Part shown: positions 50,931-58,420 of the stretch, piece after piece
How positions within the stretch are numbered: position 1 is the stretch's first letter
Layout of the letters: every line of letters starts with the position of its first letter
Assembly: GCA_042408665.1 (NCBI GenBank)
Contig: JBHOQW010000075.1
Coordinates: 1 to 62,885 of the forward strand
Length of the DNA: 62,885 nt
From: CAUJGQ01 sp042408665
Lineage (GTDB): Bacteria; Chloroflexota; Dehalococcoidia; CAUJGQ01
Reading direction: 5' to 3'
The notes under the pieces: generated by a model
The model's database searches: none
What the model was told of the DNA's origin: nothing
The model's input: only the letters and a program-made list of their open reading frames with translations
Translations under genes and position numbers: made by a program

Positions 50931-51802
50931 CGACAGCACTCCCGACAGCGAGGTACGGCGCCGACGCCCTCGCCTCCGCGCGGCACGATCACCGGCGCCC
51001 CCACGCCGGTGGCGAAATCCCACAGGGCCGTGTGCAACGAGATATCGTCCGAGACGAGCAGGCCGCCCGCGGCCAGGTGTGGCCACACGGTGGTGTACTC
51101 CCACATCATGTGGGCGTAACGATGGTCGGAATCGTGGAAAAACATATCGACGGTACCGAGGCGGCCCAGCAACGGCGGTAGCTCGTCGCGCGCGTCGCCC
51201 AGGATCAGGGTCCACCGTCGGTAGAAGGCTGGTGGCACCAGAAAGCCCGGCGCCAACCCTTGGGGCAGCCCGCCGCCGGGCAGGCTCGGGTCCCGCTGAC
51301 CCGGCCTGAGCGGCAGGTCGATGCTGTACAAGTGACCGTGCCCGTTCCGCGTCAGCGCCGCCAGGATGACCGTGGAGTCCCAGCCGCTGAAGCAGCCGGT
51401 CTCCACCACGGTGGTCGGTCGCAGCAGGCGCACGGCCACGTACCAGAACAGCGCCCGCCCTCGGCCCGTGCCCTGCAGGGCAAGACGCGCCAGCAGCTCG
51501 TGCGCGGGCCGGTCGGCCGGGGCCCGCAGCCAGCACCGTGCCGCGGGCGTGTCCAGGATGGTCGCCAGCGTCGGCGAGCTCCCCAGCTCCGCAAACAACC
51601 GCTCCACCGTATCGGCAGCCACGGGCCAGCCCAGCGCCCGTGCCAGGCAGTCCCGCGCATCGTGCGCTGTCAGATGGCGCACCAGCCGCCAAGCGGCCGC
51701 ACGCGCGGTCACCGCGGCCGGCGAGAAGGCGCACCGCGCCAGGCGACCGCCCACCCACGTCGCCGCGGCCTTCGCCGTGCCTCCTGCGCGTTGCTGGCTC
51801 AT
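50927..51802 (-). CDS. class I SAM methyltransferase (Methyltransf_24-like)
   Basis: The protein has 291 residues from an ATG at 51802 overlapping the upstream stop (ATGA). Features are TTVVETGCFSGWDSTVILAAL, HLYSIDLPLR, VDMFFHDSDHRYAHMMWEYT and LLVSDDISLHTAL. The HDSDH block is typical of methyltransferases that modify sugars in natural product and glycan clusters. The N-terminal 100 residues are helical and not recognised. Confidence 0.83.
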   Translation of the reverse strand: MSQQRAGGTAKAAATWVGGRLARCAFSPAAVTARAAAWRLVRHLTAHDARDCLARALGWPVAADTVERLFAELGSSPTLATILDTPAARCWLRAPADRPAHELLARLALQGTGRGRALFWYVAVRLLRPTTVVETGCFSGWDSTVILAALTRNGHGHLYSIDLPLRPGQRDPSLPGGGLPQGLAPGFLVPPAFYRRWTLILGDARDELPPLLGRLGTVDMFFHDSDHRYAHMMWEYTTVWPHLAAGGLLVSDDISLHTALWDFATGVGAPVIVPRGGEGVGAVPRCRECCR

Positions 51803-53082
51803 CGTTCACCACCCAAGGCCCGCACGGTGGAGCGGACGGCAGCGGCCGTGCCGGCCAGGGCTCCCAGCGAGACCGCCGCCGCGGCGCCGCTGAGCCCTAA
51901 CCGGGGGACGAGCAGAGACAGGCCGCCCACCACGCCCAGCGCCGCCAGCAGGTCGCAGCGCGCAGCCGTGCCGGGCGCCCCCGCCGCCCGCAGCACCGCA
52001 CCCAGCACCCGCCCCACGCTCCAGACGCCCGCGCCGAGCGCCAAGATGCGGGCCGGGGTCACCGCCTCGTGGAAGGCCGGGCCAAACCAGAGCGAGACCA
52101 GCCGCGGCGCACCCACCACCAGCAACAGGGCAACCAGGAGGGAGAGCGTGGCAGAGCGATAGACATAACGAAGGGCTACTCGGGCCCGGGCCTGGCCGTG
52201 CGGCGCGGCAGCCACGACGGGCATCGCCGTAGCGGCTGCAGCGGCGCCGGCCAGACCCACGGGCGCGGTGAGGCTCACGGCCGCCAGGTAGGCGCCTAGG
52301 CGCGCCGGCGACAGCAGCACGGCCACGGCGACCTGGTCCGCCCGCTCGCACACGGCGGCGCCGAGCGTCCCTACATGGCTGCGCAGCCCGTAGGACAGCA
52401 GGGGACGGGCGGCCCGGCGCCAGCCCGCTGGATGGAACCCCAGTGGCACCGTGCAGGCGGCCACCAGCCCGGCCAGCGCGTGCGCGCCGATATACGCCAG
52501 CATCGCCGTAAGCGGGGTGAGGCCGCCCCACAGGGCCAGCACGACCAGCGCTAGGGCGTAGCTGCCGCCGATCAGCAGGCGGAGGGCGTGGAACAGGGCA
52601 AACCGGTGCAGGCCGGCGAGCGCTGCCATCAGCGCCAGGGTCACCAAATAGACGGGGATGAGGGCCAGCGCCGGCACCGCCAGCGCCGTTGCATCGGGCA
52701 GCAATCGCCCACCCGCAAGGGGTAGGAGAATGAGGCCCAGCGCCAGCAGTGCACCGGCCTGTACCGCGCTGATCGCCAGGGCGGCGCCAAGCACGGCCGC
52801 CCGTCCGTCTCCCGGTCGTCCGTCATGGTTGGGCCAGGGGGCGCGGGCGACGTGCACCGTCACCGCCTCGGCGATACCGAGCCCGCCCAGCAGGATCAGG
52901 AGCTGCGGCCAGAGCAGCGCGGCGGCCAGCAGACCACGGTCGTGCGGTCCCAGGGCGCGTGCCGTCAGCACACCCGTGAGGGCGCCCAGTGCCTGCACGG
53001 CGGCCGAGGCGAGCAGGCCGAGGGCCAGCGGCCGGTGGCCGAGGTGCAGGGGGAAGCAGCAGCGTCGCCAGCGCACCTGCAC
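51799..53082 (-). CDS. polysaccharide flippase (Wzx-like)
   Basis: The protein has 427 residues with about 12 membrane helices. It starts at a GTG at 53082 or 53076 with GGGAGGTG upstream. It resembles MATE/Wzx-type transporters: VQALGALTGVLTARALGPHDRG at the N-terminus and a repeated six-plus-six helix layout, with ACERADQVAVAVLLSPARLGAYL in the middle. It would move lipid-linked repeat units across the membrane. It overlaps the methyltransferase gene by ATGA. Confidence 0.85.
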   Translation of the reverse strand: MQVRWRRCCFPLHLGHRPLALGLLASAAVQALGALTGVLTARALGPHDRGLLAAALLWPQLLILLGGLGIAEAVTVHVARAPWPNHDGRPGDGRAAVLGAALAISAVQAGALLALGLILLPLAGGRLLPDATALAVPALALIPVYLVTLALMAALAGLHRFALFHALRLLIGGSYALALVVLALWGGLTPLTAMLAYIGAHALAGLVAACTVPLGFHPAGWRRAARPLLSYGLRSHVGTLGAAVCERADQVAVAVLLSPARLGAYLAAVSLTAPVGLAGAAAAATAMPVVAAAPHGQARARVALRYVYRSATLSLLVALLLVVGAPRLVSLWFGPAFHEAVTPARILALGAGVWSVGRVLGAVLRAAGAPGTAARCDLLAALGVVGGLSLLVPRLGLSGAAAAVSLGALAGTAAAVRSTVRALGGER

Positions 53083-53086
53083 CTGC

Positions 53087-54100
53087 TCACCTCCCGTGCA
53101 CGGGAACCGCTTCGGGGAGGGTGCCGGCCGCCAGGGCCGCGCGCACCTGCGCCTCCACCCAGCGGTAGGTGCGCGCCAGTCCCTCCTCCAGCGACACGCG
53201 TGGCTCCCAGCCCAGCACCTGGCGCAGGCGGCGGTTGTCCGAGTTGCGCCCGCGCACCCCCTGCGGGCCGGGCACGTGCACCTTAACGATGCGCGTCCCG
53301 GCGACATCGGCGATGAGATCGGCAAGCTGGTTGATCGTGACCGCGCGGTCCTGGCCCAGGTTGAGCGGTCCCGGTTCGCCGGCGCGCATGAGCCGGTCGA
53401 TGCCCTCCACACAGTCATCGACATAGCAGAAGGAGCGGGTCTGCTCGCCGTCACCCCAGATCTCTACCTCTGGGTTGCCGGTGAGCTTGGCCAGGGCGAT
53501 CTTGCGACACAGGGCGGCCGGGGCCTTCTCGCGACCGCCCTGCCAGGCGCCGAGCGGGCCGTAGATGTTGTGGAAGCGGAGCACGTGGGTGGCCAGGCCG
53601 TACTCCTCGCGGTAGTGGGCGCAGAGGCGCTCACTGAGCAGCTTTTCCCAGCCGTATCCGTCCTGCGGTTGGGCAGGGTAGGCGTCCTCTTCACATAACG
53701 GCGGAGCATCGGGCTCATGCTGGCGGTATTCGGGGTAGACGCAGGCGGAAGAGGCGAAGAAGTAGCGGCGGACGCCGTTGCGCCGGGCGGCCTCCAAGGT
53801 GTGCAGGTTGATGAGGGCGTTGTTGCGCAGGATGGCGGCGTGCTGCTGGGCGATATAGCCGATGCCGCCCATGTCCGCCGCCAGCGCGTACACCGCATCC
53901 ACCGCGCGCGTGGCTGCCAGGCAGGCCTCCCACCGGCGCAGGTCCAGCAGCGCGAACTCGTCCGCCGCCGTCGGGGCGAAGGCCGGGTACTTGAGGTCCA
54001 CACCTCGCACCCAGTAGCCTCGCTGCTTGAGGAAGGCCACCAGGTGGTGGCCGATGAAGCCGCCCGCACCCGTGACCAGTGCACGCCTGCCCCCGCTCAC
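53087..54100 (-). CDS. GDP-mannose 3,5-epimerase-like protein
   Basis: The protein has 337 residues from a GTG at 54100 with GGAGGA upstream. The NAD site is LVTGAGGFIGHHL. Catalytic positions match those of plant GDP-mannose 3',5'-epimerase (GME): Cys120 in SSACVYPEY, Tyr149 and Lys153 in DGYGWEK, and Lys192 in GGREKAPAALCRK, with WGDGEQTRSFCYVDDCVEG and GRNSDNRRLRQVLGW. The plant enzyme makes GDP-L-galactose and GDP-L-gulose. Here it probably supplies L-galactose or L-gulose units for the polysaccharide. The cluster has no ascorbate genes. It precedes the flippase by four bases. Confidence 0.9.
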   Translation of the reverse strand: MSGGRRALVTGAGGFIGHHLVAFLKQRGYWVRGVDLKYPAFAPTAADEFALLDLRRWEACLAATRAVDAVYALAADMGGIGYIAQQHAAILRNNALINLHTLEAARRNGVRRYFFASSACVYPEYRQHEPDAPPLCEEDAYPAQPQDGYGWEKLLSERLCAHYREEYGLATHVLRFHNIYGPLGAWQGGREKAPAALCRKIALAKLTGNPEVEIWGDGEQTRSFCYVDDCVEGIDRLMRAGEPGPLNLGQDRAVTINQLADLIADVAGTRIVKVHVPGPQGVRGRNSDNRRLRQVLGWEPRVSLEEGLARTYRWVEAQVRAALAAGTLPEAVPVHGR

Positions 54101-54144
54101 GCACTCCTCCTGCTCACGCGGTTCACCACCGCGATGACCTCCCC

Positions 54145-55431
54145 TCATGGCGCCGTCACCACCGCCGGCGCCGGCGCGGCCCGTGATCCGCCCGCCAACG
54201 CCCGCGCCACGAAGGCCTCCAGCCCCGCCAGCGCCCGCTCGGCGCCGAGGTGGGCACGGGCGTAGGCCTGTGCCTGCCGACCACAGCGCGCGGACCGCTC
54301 CCGGTCGGCGGCCAGCGCCTGGAGCGCGGCCAGCAGCGCCGCCGGCTCGCCCGGCGCCACCACCGGGCCGGCGCCGGCGGCGCGCACCTCGGCCGCCGTC
54401 TCGCTGTCGCCTGCCACCGCCGCCACCACCGGCCGACCGGCGGCAAAGTAAGCGGTGAGCTTGCCGGGAAGGGACATATCCCGCACGCTTGGTCGCTGGT
54501 TGACCAGCAGGACATCGGCGGCGGCCAGCACATCTGGAAACGCCTCCTCCGGTTGGAGGGGCAGCATTGACACGTTGCTCAGGCCCGCCGCCTCGACCTC
54601 CAGCGCCCGCCGCTGGCTGCCGTCGCCGACCAGCGCGAAGTGCAGGTGCCGCGCCTGGCCCTGGGCCAGGCGCGCGCAGGCCAGCAGGTTGCCCAGGTCC
54701 TGCTTGTAGCCCATGTTGCCGGCATGGAGGCAGAGCCAGGCATCCGCCGGCAGGCCCAGCGCCGCGCGCACCGACGCCGGCGGCCGACGAGGCGGCCCGA
54801 GGTGGACGAAGTTGCGCACCGGCACGATGCGGTCCGCGGGCACACCGCCGGCTTCCAGGTAGCGCTGGAAGCCAGGCGCTACCACCGCTACCGCCGCCGC
54901 CCGCCGCGCCAGGCCCCACTCCAGCGTGCGGGCGGCGCGAGCGGCGGGCCCGCCCCCGGGCAGCCCGCTCTGGACCGCCGCCGGCCCGCACAGGTCCTGA
55001 AACACGAGGCCGAAGGGCGCATCGGCGCGGCGCGCGAAGGCCGCGGCCAACAGGCCCGCACCGAGGTTAGGAATAACGCCGATGACCACGTCCGGTCCCA
55101 TCGGACGCGCGCGGAGCAGCACATGCAGCACGAACGAGAGCTCAAACAGCACCCGCCGTACGGCCGTTTGGCGGCCCGGCACGTACAGGTGGAAGCGCCG
55201 CACCTCCACGCCGCGCACCCGTTCGCGCAACCGCAGCCGCCCGCGATAACCGGGGAACACCCGCCAGGCCGGGTAATGCGGCATCCCGGCCAGCACCGTC
55301 ACCCGTGCGCCCCGGCGCGCCAGATGCTCGGCCAGTGCCGTGGTGTACGGGGCGATGCCGGTTGCCTCCGGCCAGTAGTTCACACCCACGATCAAGACGT
55401 GATGAGCGGCAACAGGCGAATTCATCGTCAC
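54145..55431 (-). CDS. glycosyltransferase family 4 (WcaI/WbuB-like)
   Basis: The protein has 428 residues from an ATG at 55431. It shows LIVGVNYWPEATGIAPYTTALAEHLARRG, VLAGMPHYPAW, VVIGVIPNLGAGLLAAAFAR, a central CLHAGNMGYKQDLGNLLAC, and DVLLVNQRPSVRDMSLPGKLTAYFAAG, matching colanic-acid-type transferases. Its position as the first gene of the leftward set suggests it may act early in the assembly. The start is the first ATG after a gap of 377 bases. Confidence 0.9.
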   Translation of the reverse strand: MTMNSPVAAHHVLIVGVNYWPEATGIAPYTTALAEHLARRGARVTVLAGMPHYPAWRVFPGYRGRLRLRERVRGVEVRRFHLYVPGRQTAVRRVLFELSFVLHVLLRARPMGPDVVIGVIPNLGAGLLAAAFARRADAPFGLVFQDLCGPAAVQSGLPGGGPAARAARTLEWGLARRAAAVAVVAPGFQRYLEAGGVPADRIVPVRNFVHLGPPRRPPASVRAALGLPADAWLCLHAGNMGYKQDLGNLLACARLAQGQARHLHFALVGDGSQRRALEVEAAGLSNVSMLPLQPEEAFPDVLAAADVLLVNQRPSVRDMSLPGKLTAYFAAGRPVVAAVAGDSETAAEVRAAGAGPVVAPGEPAALLAALQALAADRERSARCGRQAQAYARAHLGAERALAGLEAFVARALAGGSRAAPAPAVVTAP

Positions 55432-55808
55432 TCACGTACAACCGAACATCAGGTCAGATGCAGTGCAGCCAACGCCGCAATACTGGATGATGTGTGCACG
55501 CTCCGTCAAGGTGGCAAATGAGTGAGGAAGACGGGCCGCCCCGCCCGGCGGCGGTTGCGGTCCGGTTGAGCAGGGGCGAGATGTGGTGGTGGATCGGCGC
55601 GTCGGTGGGGGAAACGCGCGGCGGTGCGGTCCTGCCTTGCCAGAGCGCCCGCTATCGTGTATGTGAAATCCGTCCCCGCCCGTCCGGTAAGGCGGCCCGG
55701 CTGAGCATGGGCCCCGTGGCTCGGCCTTGCCGCCCCCGGCATACCGGCGTGCCGGGGCGGGCCTTTGGCCGGGGGCCATGATCCTCAGCGGGCCGGGGCG
55801 AGGGTCCC
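55432..55808. promoter_or_regulatory. divergent region between polysaccharide cluster and response regulator
   Basis: The 377 bases hold no convincing gene. CCCCGGCA (55734-55741) and TGCCGGGG (55750-55757) form a hairpin related to the repeat at 16464. A TTGCCA-like box around 55635 and TATGTG-like box 17 bases further could be a promoter of the response regulator; no clear promoter for the leftward cluster is recognised. A short open frame at 55494-55781 looks like noise. Confidence 0.4.
55734..55757. repeat. palindromic repeat related to the one at 16464
   Basis: CCCCGGCA, eight-base loop TACCGGCG, TGCCGGGG. The core CCCCGGCATACCGG is shared with the MBL-fold gene repeat, read on the opposite strand. 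Confidence 0.6.
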
Positions 55809-56534
55809 ATGACCAACAAACCACTCATCCTGGTGGTGGACGACGACCCGAAGATCCTGCGTCTCCTGCGGGTCGAGCTCACCGCGCAGGGCTTCCAGGT
55901 GCTGGTGGCGGAGCGGGGTCGGGAGGCGCTGGAGGTGGTGGAGCGCCAGCGACCGGACCTCGTGATCCTGGACATCATCATGCCGGGCATGGACGGGCTG
56001 GAGGTGCTGCGCCGGCTGCGCGAGAGCTCCGGCGTGCCCGTGATCCTGCTCACCGCCAAGGGCACCGACGCGGACAAGATCATCGGCTTGGAGCTCGGGG
56101 CGGACGACTATCTGGCCAAGCCGTTCAACCCGGAGGAGCTGACGGCGCGGGTGCGTGCCGTGCTGCGTCGTACGCAGGTGCGCGAGGCGCCGGCCAGCGG
56201 TGACCGGCTGGTGTGCGGTGATATCGTTGTCGACCTGGCGCGGCGCACGGTGTTTGTGCGCAACCGCCCGGTGGTGTTGAGCCGCACGGAGTGGCAGTTG
56301 CTACAGCAGCTCTGCGCCAACGCCGGCCGTGTGATGCTGCACGAGGACCTGCTCAGCCGCACGTGGGGTCCGGAGTACCGGGACGACGTGCAGTACCTGC
56401 GCGTGTGGATCAGCCGTCTGCGCCAGAAGCTGGAGGACAACCCGTCCGACCCCCAGTACATCCGCACCGTGCAGGGCGTGGGCTACATCCTGGACGCGAC
56501 ACCCGCCGGCAAGCCTGGCCCGCGCCGTACCTAG
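55809..56534 (+). CDS. OmpR/PhoB-family response regulator
   Basis: The protein has 241 residues. The receiver domain (1-120) has ILVVDDDPK, the phospho-acceptor Asp in DLVILDIIMPGMDG at about residue 55, LLTAKGTD and DYLAKPF. The winged-helix DNA-binding domain follows (LSRTEWQLLQQLCANAGRVM, EDLLSRTWG and VWISRLRQKLEDNPSDPQYIRTVQGVGY). No histidine kinase is adjacent, so it is an orphan here. It may govern the divergent polysaccharide genes, which is inference from position. Confidence 0.93.
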   Translation: MTNKPLILVVDDDPKILRLLRVELTAQGFQVLVAERGREALEVVERQRPDLVILDIIMPGMDGLEVLRRLRESSGVPVILLTAKGTDADKIIGLELGADDYLAKPFNPEELTARVRAVLRRTQVREAPASGDRLVCGDIVVDLARRTVFVRNRPVVLSRTEWQLLQQLCANAGRVMLHEDLLSRTWGPEYRDDVQYLRVWISRLRQKLEDNPSDPQYIRTVQGVGYILDATPAGKPGPRRT

Positions 56535-56676
56535 CGTGTGGTAGCGGCCCCCTCCCGCCGGCGGACGCGGCACGGACAAAGATCGCACTAGGGCCGTTAT
56601 GTCGAGGAAACCGCCGGTCGCCAGGGTGGCTGGGGGCGGGCCGTCGGCGCCCGCGGCCGGATGAGGGGCGACCCGC

Positions 56677-58377
56677 TCAGCGGCGGCCGAACTCCCGCTC
56701 CAGCGCCGCGGCGCTGACGTGGACCATCGTCGGCCGGCCGTGCGGGCAGCTCTGCGGTGCCTCGCACGCCTCCAGCAGGCGCACCAGCTCGCGCATCTCG
56801 TCCAACGTGAGCGTCTTGCCGGCGCGCACGGCGGCGTGACAGGCCAGGGTCATCGCCGCTCGCTCCGCCCGGTCCGGCTGCGGGCCATCGGCAGCTACCG
56901 CGTCCAGGTACTCGGCCACGGCCCGCGCCGCGTCCCGCCCGGCCAGCTCGGCCGGCACGGCGCGGATGAGCACCGCCCGCTCGCCAAACGGCTCCAGCGC
57001 GAACCCCAGCGCGGCCAGCTCCGCCTCGTACGCCGCCAGGGCGGCCGCCTGCGCCGGCGTCGGCTCAAACACCGCCGCCTCCAGCAGCGGCTGCGCCGTC
57101 GGCGGCCCGCCTCGCCGCGCCCGGATGCGCTCATAGAGCACCCGCTCGTGCGCCGCGTGCTGGTCGATGAGGTACATCCCGGCCGGCCCCTCGGCCACCA
57201 CGTATGTGGCCGCCACCTGGCCCACCACCCGCAACGCGGGCAGCACCAGGCGCCCGGGCGCCGGTGCCGATGGCGGGGCCACCGGCCGCGGCAGCGCCTC
57301 CGGCTCCGGCAGGCACCACGCGCCGGGCGGCTGCACCCGCGCCGCCTCGCCCGCCTTGTCCGGCCAGGCCCTGGGCACCGGCGAGGCCTCGACCAGCGCC
57401 CGCCGCACCGCCTGCTGCACGGCGCGGAACACCTCGCCCTCGGCGCGGAAGCGTACCTCTGCCTTGGCCGGGTGGACGTTCACGTCCACCTCAGCAGGGT
57501 CGAGGCTCACCTCGATCACCGCCAGCGGGTGGCGGCCGCTCATGAGCAGCGTCTCGTAGGCCGACTCCACCGCGTACGCCAGCCGCCGATGCTGCACCCA
57601 GCGCCGGTTGACGAACAGGGAGATGTGCGCGCGGCTGGCGCGGGCAAAGTCCGGCGGAGCCACCAGCCCGCGCACCGCGATCCCCGCCTCACCGCCCCGC
57701 ACCTCCAGGAGCGCCGCTGCGGTGCGCGCGCCGTACACCGCGGCCGCCGCCTCGCGCGGGTCGCCGCGGCCGGGCGACACCAGCGCGCGCCGGCCGTCCA
57801 CCACCAGCGTGAACGCCACCTCCGGATAGGCCAGCGCGTAGTGGCTCACCACCTGTGCCACCTGGGCTGCCTCGCCGGCCGGCGTCCGCAGGAACTTGCG
57901 CCGTGCCGGCTGGCGGGCGAACAGCCCTCGCACCGTCACGGTGGTGCCGACCGGCGCCGCGGCCGGGCGTACCGGCTCGCGACGGCCATCGCAGGTGCGC
58001 AGGGCCGCGCCGGCGGCGGCGCCGGCCACCCGCGTCACGATCTCCAGGTCCGCCGCCGCGGCGATGCTGGGCAACGCCTCGCCGCGAAAGCCGAGGGTGG
58101 CAACGGCGGTGAGGTCACCGTCCGGCCCGAGCTTGCTGGTGGCGTGCCGCTCCAGGGCCAGCGGCAGCTCCTCGGCGGGGATGCCGCAGCCGTCGTCCGT
58201 CACGCGGATGAGGGCGATGCCGCCCTGCTCGATCTGCACGCCGATGCGGGTGGCGCCCGCGTCCAGGGCGTTCTCCACCAGCTCTTTCACCACCGAGGCA
58301 GGGCGCTCCACCACCTCCCCGGCGGCGATGCGGGCCGCTACCTCTGGCGCAAGCACGCGGATGGGCACGGCGCTCAC
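56677..58377 (-). CDS. mutL: DNA mismatch repair protein MutL
   Basis: The protein has 566 residues. The N-terminal ATPase has IAAGEVVERPASVVKELVENALDAGAT, DDGCGIPAEELPLALERHATSKL and GFRGEALPSIAA. The C-terminal endonuclease motif DQHAAHERVLYE (DQHA-x2-E-x4-E) is present, with ACHAAVRAG and CPHGRPTMVH as further metal-site motifs. MutL nicks the new strand in repair systems that lack MutH. It follows mutS by 43 bases on the same strand. Confidence 0.95.
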   Translation of the reverse strand: MSAVPIRVLAPEVAARIAAGEVVERPASVVKELVENALDAGATRIGVQIEQGGIALIRVTDDGCGIPAEELPLALERHATSKLGPDGDLTAVATLGFRGEALPSIAAAADLEIVTRVAGAAAGAALRTCDGRREPVRPAAAPVGTTVTVRGLFARQPARRKFLRTPAGEAAQVAQVVSHYALAYPEVAFTLVVDGRRALVSPGRGDPREAAAAVYGARTAAALLEVRGGEAGIAVRGLVAPPDFARASRAHISLFVNRRWVQHRRLAYAVESAYETLLMSGRHPLAVIEVSLDPAEVDVNVHPAKAEVRFRAEGEVFRAVQQAVRRALVEASPVPRAWPDKAGEAARVQPPGAWCLPEPEALPRPVAPPSAPAPGRLVLPALRVVGQVAATYVVAEGPAGMYLIDQHAAHERVLYERIRARRGGPPTAQPLLEAAVFEPTPAQAAALAAYEAELAALGFALEPFGERAVLIRAVPAELAGRDAARAVAEYLDAVAADGPQPDRAERAAMTLACHAAVRAGKTLTLDEMRELVRLLEACEAPQSCPHGRPTMVHVSAAALEREFGRR

Positions 58378-58420
58378 CTCCGCGCCCCAGTGTACCAGCC
58401 CGGACCCGAAGCGAACCGGC

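Noticed and set aside
54100..54991. N-terminal extension of the GDP-mannose epimerase
   Set aside because: The extension is antisense-like, Gly/Arg-rich and overlaps the neighbouring glycosyltransferase; the GTG at 54100 has a ribosome site and the NAD motif starts right after it.
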